From positions 992,001 through 1,056,000 of the forward strand of contig CM066304.1 of assembly GCA_033807695.1 (NCBI GenBank): 64,000 nucleotides of DNA. The letters run 5' to 3'. This document shows, piece after piece, positions 11,069 to 23,581 of the stretch. Made by a program: the position numbers and the translations under genes. The notes under the pieces were generated by a model. That model was not told where the DNA came from and did not search any database. It saw only the letters and a list, made by a program, of their open reading frames with translations. This DNA is from Daedaleopsis sinensis. Taxonomy: Eukaryota > Basidiomycota > Agaricomycetes > Polyporales > Polyporaceae. Positions within the stretch are counted from its first letter, which is position 1. The number at the start of each line of letters is the position of its first letter.

Positions 11069-12709
11069 CTACTGAGTATTAACCACGGCCACAAACCGTT
11101 CGGTAAGCTCTGTGCTTGGTGAGTCTAGTGTGCGCAAAGACGGGAACATATGCAAGAGGGCATCTACCGCAGCGGCCACATCTATAGTCTCTGCCGGACT
11201 GTCCACAGCACCCTCTGCAGGCGTGTCCTCCTGCGCCGGGGAGGTCGTCACACTCCCGACCATCAGGGCGCGGAGTGTCGTCTGCTGAGCCTGCTCGGGA
11301 TCGACGTCCACAGGCGGTCTCGCGGGGAGCCCGAGCCTCTCGAGCTTCGCGAACGCCTTCGCCGCCACCCCGAACGCCGCGGGGGTCATCTGCGCCTTCC
11401 ACTTCGGCACGAAGTGCTCGGGGTCAAACGCGCCCAGGTCGAGGTGCCGCAGCCCTGGCCACCACTTCGCCAGCGCAGCCAGGTCGCCGTCGCGCAGGTC
11501 CGGGTCGCGCATCACGAACCGCCGCAGCTCCTTCATGCGCGCAAGGGGCGCGAGGAGGTCGAGGCTGTACCAGCGCGGGGTGCCTGGGGGCGGCGGGTAC
11601 CGCTCGAGGTCGTCCGTTTCCGTTGAGTCTTCGATCGTGAGCTCGCGCAGGCTCGCGGACGCCTTCTCTGCGAGGAGCTCGAAGATGGGCTTCATGTACG
11701 ACGGGCCGCCGATGGACCTGGCCATGTCGACGTGTAGCTTTGAGAGAGTGCTGGGTGGCAGACGTGCTAGTATGGCGGTGAGGAGGGGGCCGGCCGTCCT
11801 GATCGTGAGCTCCTGCAACGCAGGGAAGGAGCGGGTCGTAGCAGGGAGGGAGTCTTCGAACGCGCCCGCCTCGATGTGGCTCGTGTGTACCTCGAGTTTC
11901 CGGAGGTGAGGGAAAGTCGCGATCGCTGCGAGCGTCGAGGGCGCGAGATAGCAGCTGGCCTGGATGGTGAGTCTGCGCAGATTTGTGAGAGCGGCGACAG
12001 ACTCGTTCAGCGCGGTTGACATACGCCCCCGGATCTGCAGCGTATGGAGATCCGGAGCACTACGGCCAGCTTCTCGCAGGAAACTCGCCGCGGCATTGCT
12101 CCTCTCGACTATTGCGTTGTTCGAAAGAGAGAACCCGACCTTGATGGAAACGGTCTTGAGCCGAGTTGACGTCGTCCACTTCCGCGGAACCATGCACCCG
12201 TGGAAAGATAGGGAAACGTGTTCCAGTCTGGGGAGGACGGGTGAGAGGTCGCGGAATATGACTGCGCTCAAATTGTCCTTGGAGTGCGTGATTTGGCGGA
12301 CGCGAGTTGCATTGGCCACGAAACGGTCCCCACAAGAACTCTGTGACCCAACAATGTGAGTACTGAGCAACACTAGCCTGCGCATGCCTTCTTCTGAAGA
12401 GTACTCGGCACGGGTCACGTACGTCTCCAGTGTTCACTATTTCATGAGCACATGTAACATGCACCCCGCCAACTAACCCGAACGCATCGAAAAGCGAACA
12501 TAGACAGCAGTACTCACATTCTTCGAAACTAAATTGAGCAACGGTTCTACTCCGTTCAACCTCGCCCACAGCCTATCCAGCGCAGGATCCTGCCACGCCC
12601 GACAGCATCGCGCGAGTTGCGCGAACGTCCATTGCGGCTCGGTCTCGGAATGTTCACAAAAGTCGAAGACCAACCGCAGGATTTCGTCTATGAGGAGGGC
12701 AGCATGCAT
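11069..12709 (-). CDS. F-box/leucine-rich-repeat-like protein
   Basis: Two exons: 12518-12709 (64 codons) and about 11069-12424 (452 codons), giving roughly 515 residues. Exon 1 encodes an F-box-like N-terminus (MHAALLIDEILRLVFDFC, then FAQLARCCRAWQDPALDRLW), as in basidiomycete F-box proteins that recruit Skp1. Exon 2 holds a series of LRR-like strands (LRRLTIQASC, LRKLEVHTSH, LQELTIRTAG, LRELTIEDST, LRHLDLGAFD), the usual substrate-recognition part. The role would be substrate choice in an SCF ubiquitin ligase; the substrate is unknown. Large families of such proteins are typical of this group of fungi. The intron acceptor needed to keep frame is GAG rather than YAG, so the exact 5' end of exon 2 is uncertain; in-frame stops lie just upstream of it. 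Confidence 0.75.
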
Positions 12710-13092
12710 GGCGCTGCCGGTCGAGGAGCGAGGGGATGAAGGTCGGAGAGGAATGTGTTGGCAGCTGGCAGTGGATGCATGTTCACGTAGACTTTTCAGC
12801 GGAGGCGCAGAAATCACGCTCGGTTGCTGCCCACTTTTTTTTTGGTTCCGCGCACTCCGATTGGCTGCAGCAACCCCGGACGCTCGGGTAGATGAACAGA
12901 ACAGAGATGCATCACAGTGCACACGTCGTCGGAGGCCTCGCGGAATCGTCGCGCTGATGACACGGCAACAGGCGAGGTACTCTGGCAGCAGTCATATATC
13001 ATTGCGCGTTCGAGGATGATACAAGCTCGTCATATGCATACAGCGTGGTACATGGGCGGAAGCACAGAACGACATACAGCTCGCGCAAGAGC
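12710..13092. other. Intergenic region
   Basis: 383 bp between the start of the F-box gene and the stop of the ubiquitin-eS31 gene, both on the minus strand. It should contain the F-box promoter and the eS31 3' UTR. A run of nine T's lies near 12834. No gene is seen. Confidence 0.5.
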
Positions 13093-14139
<1,047 letters not shown>

Positions 14140-15545
14140 ATGGACAGCGACGAAGAAATGCGCGTGGATGACAACGAGCCCATAAACTGGCCCACAGGAG
14201 GCAAGGGCAAAGGGAAAGCCACAAACGATCGGCACGACATGGAGAACCTACCATGGTGCGTCCGCTGAGTAAGTCTTCGGCCGCAGTCGCAGCGCATGAC
14301 AAAGGAACAGGGTGGAGAAGTACCGGCCAGAGAGCTTGGACGACGTTGTGTCGCATCAGGACATCACGAGCACGAGTGAGTGCCCTCCCGAACCGCGTCG
14401 ATGACGGTTTGACCAATCTGGTCTAGTCGAGAAATTCATCGAGAAGAACAGGCTTCCACATCTGCTCTTCTACGGACCGCCTGGGACGGGCAAGACGTCC
14501 ACGATCCTCGCCGTGGCTCGTCGAATATATGGCAAGACGGACTACCGCAAGCAGATCCTGGAGGTAAGGCGTTACCCCACATGTCGTACCACTCATCGCC
14601 GAGGACCCACGGTCTCTGTTTCCAGCTCAACGCGTCGGACGACCGTGGCATCGACGTAGTGCGCGAACAGATCAAGAACTTCGCCGAGACACGCACGCTG
14701 TTCTCGAAGGGCTACAAGCTCATCATCCTCGACGAGGCGGACATGATGACCACCGCCGCGCAGTCCGCCCTGCGTCGCGTCATCGAGCAGTATACCAAGA
14801 ATGTCCGCTTCTGCATCATCTGCAACTACGTCAACAAGATCATCCCTGCGATCCAGAGTCGCTGTACACGGTTTCGGTTCTCGCCTCTGCCGATCAAGGA
14901 GGTGGAGAAGCGCGTAGACACCGTCATTGCGGCAGAAGGGTGGGTACTCTGTGGTTCGCGCACGGTCCTGGAGCTTATGCAGACGCCTCTACAGTGTGAA
15001 ACTGACGGCAGATGGCAAGCAGGCGCTGTTGAAACTTTCCAAGGGGGACATGCGTCGCGCGCTCAACGTCCTACAAGCCTGCCATGCCGCCTACGACCTA
15101 ACCGGCGAGGCCGAGATATACAACTGTACGGGCAATCCGCAGCCGGCCGACATCGAGACTATCGTCAATTCGATGCTGCAGGACGACTTCACGACGTCGT
15201 ACAACAGTACGTTCTGTGTACCGGCCTTTCCATTCAGAACTCACAGCAGTTTCCTTAGTGATTTCCGCGCTGAAGACTGACCGTGGACTTGCGCTTCCCG
15301 ACCTCATCAATGGTGCGTACGAGTACATCGAGACCATCAATTTCAAGCCGCACGCGCGCATATACCTGCTCGACTTCCTGGCGACCACGGAGTAAGTCGT
15401 CCTCCGCACTCACCTTTCATCTTACTTTATGCTCACTCGTGTTCTCAGGCATCGTCTTTCGGCTGGTGGGAGTGAGAAGGTTCAGTTCACGGCCTTGCTG
15501 GGGGCGTTCAAGCAGGCAGTCGAGCTGTCGGCGAAGTCCGTTTGA
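14140..15545 (+). CDS. RFC3: Replication factor C small subunit 3 (human RFC5-like)
   Basis: Seven exons (14140-14255, 14311-14375, 14427-14563, 14626-14939, 14995-15206, 15259-15391, 15449-15545), 1,074 nt, 357 residues, all phases consistent. It is an AAA+ clamp-loader subunit that helps open and load PCNA at primer-template junctions in the nucleus. Visible motifs: PWVEKYRPESLDDVV, Walker A LLFYGPPGTGKTS, the RFC-family LNASDDRGIDVVR, Walker B LIILDEAD, and the arginine-finger box SRCTRFRF. The C-terminal helical collar domain runs to ELSAKSV. Length and the SRC-containing boxes fit yeast Rfc3 / human RFC5 better than Rfc2 or Rfc4. The start is the first ATG, just before an acidic 38-residue N-terminal extension. 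Confidence 0.95.
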
Positions 15546-16290
15546 GTTGATGGTCGTGCCATTCAGCGCCATCTCTTGTCTAGTTGACTTGTACGCGTGG
15601 TTGTTGACTTGTTTTGCAGCGTGAGATACCATACCACGAGATTGGGGTGCAATTGCGAGCGAACCGAAGAGATTGTCGAACGGTATGTGTCGGTCCTACA
15701 TTGCAGGAGCTCACCGCTAGCGTTGGCCATTCTCCTAAACCTGTCGGCATCCTCCCTTTGATCATATAAAGGTATGACACTTCCTGCCTCGTCACCCTCT
15801 TCGACGTGCTTCCCCTCTCTATAGAGTCTTCAACAGGCTCCATCTGTCTACGCTTGTCTGCACCTGACAACGCTGCTCATCAAGATGTCCGAACGTTTAC
15901 ACTGGCATGTGGTTAGCACGAGAAGGCTATTTACGACACGATCAGTGATTCAATATAGATGGCGAACCCGTCTCGGAAGTTAGAAGCCTGCGCGCAGATG
16001 ACCTGCCTCCTATCCCACCTAATCCATATGGCCATCGTTCGCGTCTGTGTGAGTCCATCGTGATCCTAGCTGGCGTAGAATGCTGCAGATAACGACCGAC
16101 TGGAGAAGACTGGACGAAAACACTCTGTGCGGCTGGAACGAGCCGTCAGTCTGTGTGCATGGATGCACTCCTCATGAGTCGTTGGACTGTCAATTGCACG
16201 ATTGCCCGCAGCGGTTGGTTGCACCAATAGACATAACATGCATATGGAGATCAAACTCAGGGCGTCTCCGAGTTTTCTGCGCCGTGTTTG
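15546..16290. other. Intergenic with possible gene remnants
   Basis: Holds the 3' end of RFC3 and, near 15768, a TATA-like ATATAAA followed about 115 bp later by an ATG (15884, MSERLHW). A possible downstream exon at about 15958-16047 can be read as DGEPVSEVRSLRADDLPPIP. The pieces do not continue into a full gene and I cannot assign a family, so this may be a fragment of a lost gene. Confidence 0.3.
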
Positions 16291-16480
16291 CCAGCATGGG
16301 GCCGTCTATCGACGACGACAACGTCGACGTCTGACTCTGTAACCCGACACCCTCCCCCAATGTTGGGAACGAAAGTCGCCAAGGCGAACAACGTCCATGG
16401 CGGCGACTTGTCCTCTACGTCTCTACGCGACCCCTCTTCTCTCGCGGATGCTCTCAGGGATGACGCGAAAGCTGCAATGA
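16291..16480 (+). pseudogene. Decayed 5' fragment of the coiled-coil protein gene at 9371-10792
   Basis: A plus-strand frame starting MGPSIDDDNVDV matches the start MPSIDNDDDVF of the gene at 9371-10792. After a stop codon and indels, SSTSLRDPSSLADALRDD matches SSTSLRGSSSLADALGDD at the right spacing. Similarity ends soon afterwards. It therefore looks like a partial, inverted, old duplication about 5.5 kb from its source, with no capacity to encode a protein. Confidence 0.8.
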
Positions 16481-16648
16481 TCTTTACAGCACATGCTAGA
16501 CTCGGAGTTCTCTGGACACCTAGCTATAGTTGCCGATTGGCGGCCAGTATAACGATTCACGATGCGGCGGACGGCAGTCCAAACCGATATCGACTTCGAA
16601 TTCAACCCTAGGTAAGTACAACCTCGTTCGTAGTCCTCTGAACTCGGC

Positions 16649-17782
16649 ATGTCTTCTCAGCACGCACTTCTGATCGTTCTCGCTACTAGTGCAGGGCGCG
16701 CCCTCGCCGGCGTGTCCGTCGGCGGACAGTGCTCGACTGCCAACGATGGCCTCGACGCGGACACGGGCCGATTGTCGAGCGACTGCGACCCGACGAGCTT
16801 CTGCTCCGGGGCGGTGAACGGGACGTGCGAAGCAAGACGCTGCCGGCGCGACGAGTTCCCCTTCGAGTTCCACGACACGACGCCGAAACCCCCTCTCTGC
16901 GAGGACGGGACGTACTGTCCGGACGAGGGCGGCGGGTGCAGGCCGCTCGCGGGCGTCGGCCAGGCGTGTCAGGTGGACCGGGACGAGCAATGCGCGCCGT
17001 CGCCGGACGCAGACGCTCTTGCGAACGCGTGGAACCACGGGGGCGCGCTGTGCTTGCAGGGCACTTGCGTGTACGTGTCGTCACGCCGCATCGCAATTGT
17101 ACGGATAGGGAGGCTCTACTGACACGTTATGCACACTAGGTATGCGAACGTGACGCTCGGGCAGGCGTGCATCCTCGACGTCCGCACGTACACGGAGGGG
17201 CCGTACAAGAACACGATCACGAGGCACAACTGCCAGACTCCTCTGTTTTTCTGCCGTCCAGACATGCATGCGTGCGTCCCGACAATGACCTTTGGGTCAC
17301 CGTGCAATGCTGACCAGGAGTGTCGCTCGGTGGGTTGCTCCTCGATGTCTTGCTAGATGGTGCTGACAGGAAATGTCTCTAGTACAATTGTGGGGCACGG
17401 GGCGTCTGCATGGACCCCGCTGGTACCCCAGCGCCCGTCAAGACATGGCAAGTGACCTTGACTGGATTGAGTGTGATCGCTGGTGAGTCACTCTCGATAT
17501 ATTCTTGTTCATGGCTGACTTCCGGCGCGATTCAGCAGTGGCAGCCATCGTGGTTATGCTCACTCTTTTCCACAAGAGGCACCGGCTGCAACGCTCCCGT
17601 GAGATTCGAGAGTATTATGAAGAACAGATAGGGTATGGAGTCACCTGGGCCTCTCACGGACCGCCCGCGTCTGCAGCGAGTGCTCACAGCAGTGTTACTT
17701 TCTCAGCTTGCGGAGATCGCTTGCAGCCCTGCATGCGGCGGCGGCAGACCGATATGCAAAGGATAAGTTGTATGACCAATAA
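16649..17782 (+). CDS. Cys-rich single-pass membrane protein, function unknown
   Basis: Five exons (16649-17070, 17140-17329, 17383-17482, 17536-17632, 17707-17782), 885 nt, 294 residues, phases consistent. A signal peptide covers about residues 1-21 (ALLIVLATSAGRALAG). The ectodomain to about residue 230 carries many cysteines in EGF/dickkopf-like spacing (GGQCSTANDG, CDPTSFCSG, GTYCPDEGGGCRPL, GSPCNADQECRSYNCG, RGVCMDP). One membrane span follows (LTGLSVIAAVAAIVVMLTLF), then a short basic cytoplasmic tail (KRHRLQRSREIREYYEEQIG) ending KDKLYDQ. It is probably at the cell surface or in the secretory pathway. I know of uncharacterised basidiomycete proteins of this layout but cannot name a function. 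An intron-like GTAAGT...TTCTCAG at 16612-16660 just overlaps the chosen start, so an alternative 5' end is possible. Its 3' half is duplicated at 21239-21880. Confidence 0.8.
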
Positions 17783-18052
17783 CGTTTCTGCTAGCCTTCG
17801 TAGACGTCGTTTGCCCTTGCTTGGATCAGAAGGGTTCGCTGGCTGCTTTTGGAGAACGGCCGTTGCGACCAACCTCGCCCAATCATAAATTATGTACTTC
17901 TGCCAAGTGTCGTCCCCCATGGAACGGTCCAACCGGCTCACGTCCCGGCGTAACAAATCAAACGTTGCTATCATCGCACAACGGTTCTTGACAATCGCTA
18001 CAAACAATGCGTCTCACTGCGGCTTGATAATGTTCGAATATGCGTCATTCGA
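17383..18052 (+). repeat. Source copy of a partial segmental duplication
   Basis: Exon 3 of the Cys-rich gene through about 270 bp past its stop codon recurs at 21239-21880 in the same orientation. Shared markers include CACGGGGCGTCTGCATGGAC, GTCGTCCCCCATGGAACGGT and CTCACTGCGGCTTGATAATG. The DUF6533 gene at 18142-19930 lies between the two copies. Confidence 0.85.
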
Positions 18053-18141
18053 GCTCCAACTTGGCAAGTTGTACCAGTGTCTATCATACTGTCTATATCT
18101 TTCGTCCGCATACCATCTCCCTGGCTGCAATACACTCTGTA

Positions 18142-19930
18142 CTACGCAAGCTCAGCACGGCTAGGAGCATCCACGTCGTGTTCCCTATCACGATCATAAT
18201 GCTCGATGAAGTCAACTTCAACACTTTGATCCAAGCTAGGTATCCCGACGGACGTGAAGGCAACCGACTCTGAGTGCAGCGTATTCTCCGAGGTGGTGCC
18301 TTGTAGCTGGGGAACCTTTTGGAGATGGAGGATAAACCGATTCATGAGCACTGCTGTGCATCTGCGGGAACCCATGTCAATTCCTATGACTATGGTGGTA
18401 GTCGAGTCTTCTTACGGCTCCAGGAAGGTTGTGAAGTAGCTCCCTCCAACCTCAGCAGTACCAAAACTCTGTGACGAACGTTGTGTTAACTGAGGAATGG
18501 GCACTGCTTGGCACAATATGTTAGGCACTCACGTCCTGGAGGGTAAGTATGAGATGGAGCGTGTTGAAGATGGAAAGGACACTGCGGACGATTATTTCGT
18601 TGAATGACCTGCGAGTCTCTCGGACATCATAGAACAAGTCACAACGCACATGAAGTACATAGAGCCTGGGGGTACACAGATCGGCGTGAGATTCAAGGTA
18701 GTTTGGCACCCGATAGAGAAAACCACTTCACACACCATCTCGTATCAGCACGTCCAGCAGTGAACGAGGTTCGACAATGTGCGACAACACATTATCTCTC
18801 CCAGTACTCCACAACTTGAATGTGATGCCGATTACGATCACGTCAGCCAGAATCAGGCTTCCTCTTGAGATGATCGTGCCTGTGAACATCGTGACAATAT
18901 GTCAGAGACAATGCTGAACGTTCAGCCTTATTCTGCATTCGATTATACAGTACCGCTGCAGAACTTCATTAGTTATATATTCATATAGCTTGGCTTGATC
19001 CTGCACAATGAAGTTCCGGACGTACCTCAAATATTCGATCCGGGTGAGGGGGTGCTGCATAGTCTGCACACAGCCATCACCTGGTACAATCATACCCCCA
19101 CGGTCTTCAATCACAAAATCGATGAACTGCCAGTGTGCTCGTCGTCAGCGATTTCTCTTCGCTGCGGCCTGACGATCCCGGATACGCACCACATTGACAC
19201 CCACGGGGGCCAGGGAAAGAAAGAGTACAAGGGCAGTCCACATTCGAGATCGGCTTAGTGCATTTACACGGAGTGCGGAGAATGCTACGAAAAGTATTGG
19301 GTTAATTCAGTATATCAGTAGACGGTATCGCGGTGAGACTTTTGACATGGAAAACTGACCTGCCCAAGGAATATACTGTATGAGCAGCATAACGTCCAGT
19401 ACTAGATTTGTTGTTGCACAGCTATAGCGGGCATCAGCGTAAATGTGAAGTCGGACTACTACGGAAACAAACCTCTAAAGGACACAGCAATCTTTAGAAG
19501 TAAGTTCTGTTCGTACGGATACATTGACAACCGTCATCATGGGTGGACATACGTACAGTGTCAGTGAATATGGGGAGATAGAGGGCCACCTCAATGACAC
19601 TCTTGGTGAGGGGTATATACTTGTTGAGTAAGAACAGGATGGATGCACCCGTGATCCTGCGCCTCCAGAAATACTCTACTTCACTCCCTAGAAGGAGTAT
19701 AGATTCATATATGACGATGACTACAAGCGTCCATGAACAACTGAGTTGAGATCGCGCTCAATTAGGCACACCTGCTGCTGCGATTACACAACAGTTGGTG
19801 ACCATTCTGCCGAAATTATATTATTGAAGTCAGCTTCTGGTACGTCTAGAGAGCGAAGATGCATTACTCACTCGCCATCCAAGTCAGCAATCAAGTCAGC
19901 AAGACTAGCATCGGAGATGGACTCAGACAT
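18142..19930 (-). CDS. DUF6533-type seven-helix membrane protein,paralog 1
   Basis: I read 13 exons with consistent phases and no internal stop. The DUF6533 core is in exon 3: VIYESILLLGSEVEYFWRRR, then a helix ILFLLNKYIPL and PIFTDT. Next come SC...IPWA, the helix AFSALRVNAL...LSLAPVGVNV, a loop with GDGCVQ, TIISRGSLILADVIVIGITF, RDG, LSIFNTLHLIL, YFTTFLEP, and a C-terminal tail starting CTAVLMNRFILHLQ. This is the basidiomycete receptor-like family annotated as DUF6533; ligand and partners are unknown, with plasma membrane location inferred from the helices. Two exons are only 2 nt: AG at 19473-19474 and CG at 18954-18955. Without them the frame breaks; with them the protein aligns with five other copies in this window. 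It looks intact. Confidence 0.82.
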
Positions 19931-20137
19931 CCTGGAGTATGTCAAGCAAGCTCAGTAGAAGAGTGGGATTCGATGCTGGAGGGTTGCCACACCCCGCTCT
20001 GTATTTATCCCGCTCACCACCATCGGCGCCCCCAGATGCTTCCAGAGTGACTTGTTCGATGAGGGATGTTCTTGCAGATTGTCGTCTTGGTAGTACGACG
20101 CCAGCAGCCTCACCTGAGTCTCATCCAACGGAGACCG

Positions 20138-20268
20138 CAACTTATCAGTCCCACATTGTGGTCTCTGCGCTGTGATATTGATGTCCGCGTGTCGGGGCGA
20201 GCTGCATCAGCGCATGGTCAATGGATAGAAATCTCTAAATGATATCACCATGATGTTGTCTGAACATT
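20138..20268 (+). repeat. Direct repeat, copy 1 (copy 2 at 21053-21190)
   Basis: Both copies share the order TATCAGTCCCACATTGTGGT, GATGTC[CT]GCGTGT, ATGGTCAATGGATAG and GATATCACCATG, with small indels. Copy 2 ends about 50 bp upstream of the duplicated Cys-rich gene fragment, so this repeat may be part of the same duplication history. Confidence 0.8.
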
Positions 20269-20501
20269 GGTGCTTTGAACATTCGGGAGCAGTTTCCTTT
20301 GATTGTGGCTTCGATGGTTGCGCGATGCGACGATAGACCGAGCCCATGACATGGATACTTCGCACCATTTGTGTTGTGAGCTACAGAAGAGCTAGAAAGA
20401 GTGGTCTGTATACCGCCGCTGCTAATGATGTGCAAGTCGGACCGTTCCGACGTTGAGGTTAACATGGCGCGCGTGAAGTGTCGTTTTAAGCGGAGCCAAA
20501 T

Positions 20502-20683
20502 TGTCGGAAAACCCCGGTGAACCCTATGAGATAGAAGAAACATTATAGCCCTTTTAAGGCCCTTATAAAAATTCTTGTAGGTCACAAGAATGCCCTACAA
20601 GCCCTTATAAGGGTCTTATAAGGGTCTTAGAAGGGCCATAATGTTTCTTGTTTCCTAACAAGTGTCACCGGAGTTTTCCGACA
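20502..20683. mobile_element. Short foldback/MITE-like element
   Basis: The ends are inverted repeats beginning TGTCGGAAAAC[CT]CCGGTGA; inner arms pair GAAACATTATAGCCC with GGGCCATAATGTTTC and continue into AT-rich arms with CCTTATAA steps, so almost the whole 182 bp folds back. Similar blocks AAGCGGAG and AAGCGGGG lie just outside each end and may be remnants of a duplicated target. No coding capacity. Confidence 0.7.
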
Positions 20684-21238
20684 TAATTAAAGCGGGGTTT
20701 AACTTTACTATCGTGATCACTCTGCTGTGATAGTGTATTTACTAAAGACCGCTTCACGTTCGACCTGACAACCATAATGTGCAATATTGTGTCTCATGGC
20801 CACGAGCTATTTGATTACAAGGTCGGCTCATCATTGTGTCTTTTTCTTACAAGATGCCTGATTGTCGATGATGTTCGTCTCTGCCTCTAACTGAGCCGCC
20901 CACAATGCAGCTCCGACAGCATTCGTGAAGCTGAGCAACAGCCCGACGAGCGGTATGCAGTTGAACAACAGCGTCGCCATCCCGAACCTGGATGCAATCA
21001 AGTCAGTTGAGCTCCGGGCCTACCACGTTTGCACCATCAAGATACAGTACGATTATCAGTCCCACATTGTGGTCTGTGGCATGTGCCACACGGCCGTGAT
21101 ACTGATGTCTGCGTGTTGGGCCTCGCGAGTGCATCGCCGTATGGTCAATGGATAGGAATCTCTAATTGATATCACCATGTTGTTCTCCAGCTCCAATATG
21201 GTCGGGCATCGTATCCTGTTGTTACTACTTGTGGATGG

Positions 21239-21880
21239 AACCTTGTGGGACACGGGGCGTCTGCATGGACCCCGCTGGCAGTCGTACCCCACTGGCAGCG
21301 CCAGTCAAGATGGCATCATGACAAACAGCCTTGGCTGGATTGAGCGTAATCGCCGCCGGTGAGCTGCTCACGCTGTCGATACATCAAGAGGCACCGGCTG
21401 CAACGCGCCAGTGAGATTCGAGAGTATCATTATGAACTTGAAGAACAGATGGGGTATGTCACCTGAGACTTCTCATGGACCGTCCGCGTTCGCAGAGAGT
21501 GCTCACAGAATCTTCACTGTTTCAGCTTGCGAAGATCGCTTGCAGCGTTGCATGCGGCGGCGGCAGACCGATATGCAAGGACAAGTTGTACGACCAATGA
21601 CGTCACTTCAAGCCCTCGTATGCGTTATTTGGTCTTGTTAGGATCAGAAGGTTTCGCTCGCTGCTTTTGGAGAATGGCTGCTGCAATCAACTTCGCCCAA
21701 CCACAGTACTTCTACCAAGTGTCGTCCCCCATGGAACGGTCCAATCGGCTCACGACCCGCTGTAAAAAATATTACCGCATCGCGCGAACTGTGCTATCAT
21801 CGCACAACAGTGCTTCACAATCGCAACATACAGTACGTCTCACTGCGGCTTGATAATGTTCGGATATGCGTCGGTCGAGC
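21239..21880 (+). pseudogene. Duplicated 3' fragment of the Cys-rich membrane protein gene
   Basis: Same orientation as 17383-18052. Exon 3 sequence is present but interrupted by an insertion, the exon 4 stretch coding the membrane span is missing, and the last exon has a 1-base deletion relative to the source (frame moves from ...RYAKDKLYDQ to ...RYARTSCTTN). With no 5' half and these lesions it cannot make the protein. Confidence 0.85.
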
Positions 21881-22511
21881 TACTATTCTTATCCGTATGT
21901 CTAACGACAACCGCTTACTTGACATGAACCATGTGCCTACAGACATGACATTGAAGAAGTGCAAGCTATCTTTAGCTGAATGTGTGCAATGCCTTCTGGC
22001 CCAGCAAGGCCGACGCAACTTACCAAACAGGTGAAAAACGAGACTCGTCGATTCATCCGTTCCTATTTCACCGCACCCGCCGCTGGGGCCCCGCATCGCC
22101 TGCAGAGACGACTTCGGTACACGTTCGGGATGTGCGGTTCTACGTCGGCAGCTGGTTTATCGCCCACCCCACTTCAAAGAGTCCGCATCCTTCGGCCTCG
22201 CTTCCTGCATCGTCATCTGCCGCAAGGTGATAGGCTGGCTTCGTCCTGGGGGTCTCAACACACTCGAGGCGAGGCGTGTGCGAGGTATGACGTTCCCCGG
22301 ATCGCTCGACGCTCCGTGCTCGGAGAAAGCTGACTCGGACAGTGCAGGTGCAACGGCTCGGCTAAATAGGCTCAAGTTAGGACTCGACGGCGACGTTGCC
22401 GGCAATGGGCGGCAGCGATGGTCTTCTGCCGACATTTCCGTAATGTGCGTATGTTGTAGTTTCTCGAGCAAAGACGTCCACATGCCCGTTCTCGGAGATG
22501 GAGGTTTGGGG
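21881..22511. other. Intergenic, upstream of the LPMO gene
   Basis: No coding exon recognised. It should contain the upstream control region of the AA9 gene. Confidence 0.5.
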
Positions 22512-22517
22512 TATATA
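22512..22517 (+). promoter_or_regulatory. TATA box of the AA9 LPMO gene
   Basis: TATATA centred about 58 bp upstream of the ATG at 22573, a normal TATA-to-start distance for a secreted-enzyme gene in filamentous fungi. Confidence 0.6.
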
Positions 22518-22572
22518 ACATGGGCATGTTCGAGCCAGGACTGCATCGCTCCAGATCCCCAGGTACTTCACA

Positions 22573-23581
22573 ATGTTCAAGGCCATCGTCGCTCTCTCGG
22601 CCCTCGTCGCCACCGCAGCTGCGCACTGTAAGCCCCGATTCCACCCACCACTCCATCTCACCCACTGACCACCTACACCGCACTCCCACAGACACCTTCC
22701 CCTCCCTCGTCGTCGGGGGCGCGACCACCCCCGCGTGGGTGAACGTCCGGAAGACGAACAACTTCAACACGCAGTCACCCGTGACGGACGTGACGTCGCC
22801 CGACTTCCGCTGCTACGACTCGCAGACGAACCCGACCGCGCAGACCGCGACCGTCTCCGCGGGCTCGCAGCTCGGCATCATGTCCGACGGCACGATCTAC
22901 CACCCGGGCGTCGTGAACGTGTACATGGCGAAGGCGCCCGGGGACGTCTCGAGCTTCGCGGGCGACGGGCCCGTGTGGTTCAAGGTGTACGAGATCTCCG
23001 CGGTCACGAACGGGGGGCAGTCGATCTCGTTCCCCGCCGAGGGCGTCTCGGGGGTGACGTTCACGCTCCCGAAGAACCTGCCCTCGGGCCAGTACCTCGT
23101 CCGCATGGAGGCCATCGCGCTGCACGTCGCGCAGAGCTACGGCGGCGCGCAGTTCTACGTGAGTGCCCTGAGTGCCCGTGATTGTGCGCAGTCGCACTTA
23201 CCGCCGCGCGCGGACGGTAGATCTCTTGCGGCCAAGTCAACGTCGTCAACGGCGGCAGCGGTACCCCCGGTCCCCTCGTCGCCATCCCCGGCGTGTACAC
23301 CGGCTACGTGCGTTGTCCCTCTCGCGCTCAAGCTGCATTCAGATGACTGACATGGACTGTCACGATGCACAGGAGCCCGGCATCCTCATCAACATCAACG
23401 TGAGTGCATTCGCTTGCTATGCCAGTCCACGACTGACGACTCTGTGTCGATGTGCAGTACCCCGTCCCCAAGAACTACACCCAGCCTGGCCCCGTGAGTA
23501 CAGCTCGATGTGTCTGTGTCGCCGCTGAACGCACCGCTAATACCGCTTCCGTGCTCTGCTCAGGCCGTCTGGTCCGGGTGA
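22573..23581 (+). CDS. AA9 lytic polysaccharide monooxygenase
   Basis: Six exons (22573-22627, 22692-23158, 23221-23307, 23373-23399, 23458-23493, 23564-23581), 690 nt, 229 residues, phases consistent. It is a secreted copper enzyme that oxidatively cleaves cellulose or related glucans. The signal peptide (MFKAIVALSALVATAAA) ends exactly before His18, which becomes the N-terminal His brace residue. The second copper histidine is in TIYHPGVVNVYMAKAPGDV, and the axial tyrosine in the conserved block EAIALHVAQSYGGAQFYISC. The cysteine pair FRCYD / YISCG would form the core disulfide. There is no C-terminal cellulose-binding module; the protein ends after PGPAVWSG. A TATA box lies upstream. The next gene is convergent. 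Confidence 0.96.

Larger units (their letters stand above)
19931..21238. other. Intergenic region with repeats, no gene
   Basis: Contains the direct-repeat pair 20138-20268 / 21053-21190 and, between them, the hairpin element 20502-20683. No coding exons were recognised. Confidence 0.6.
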
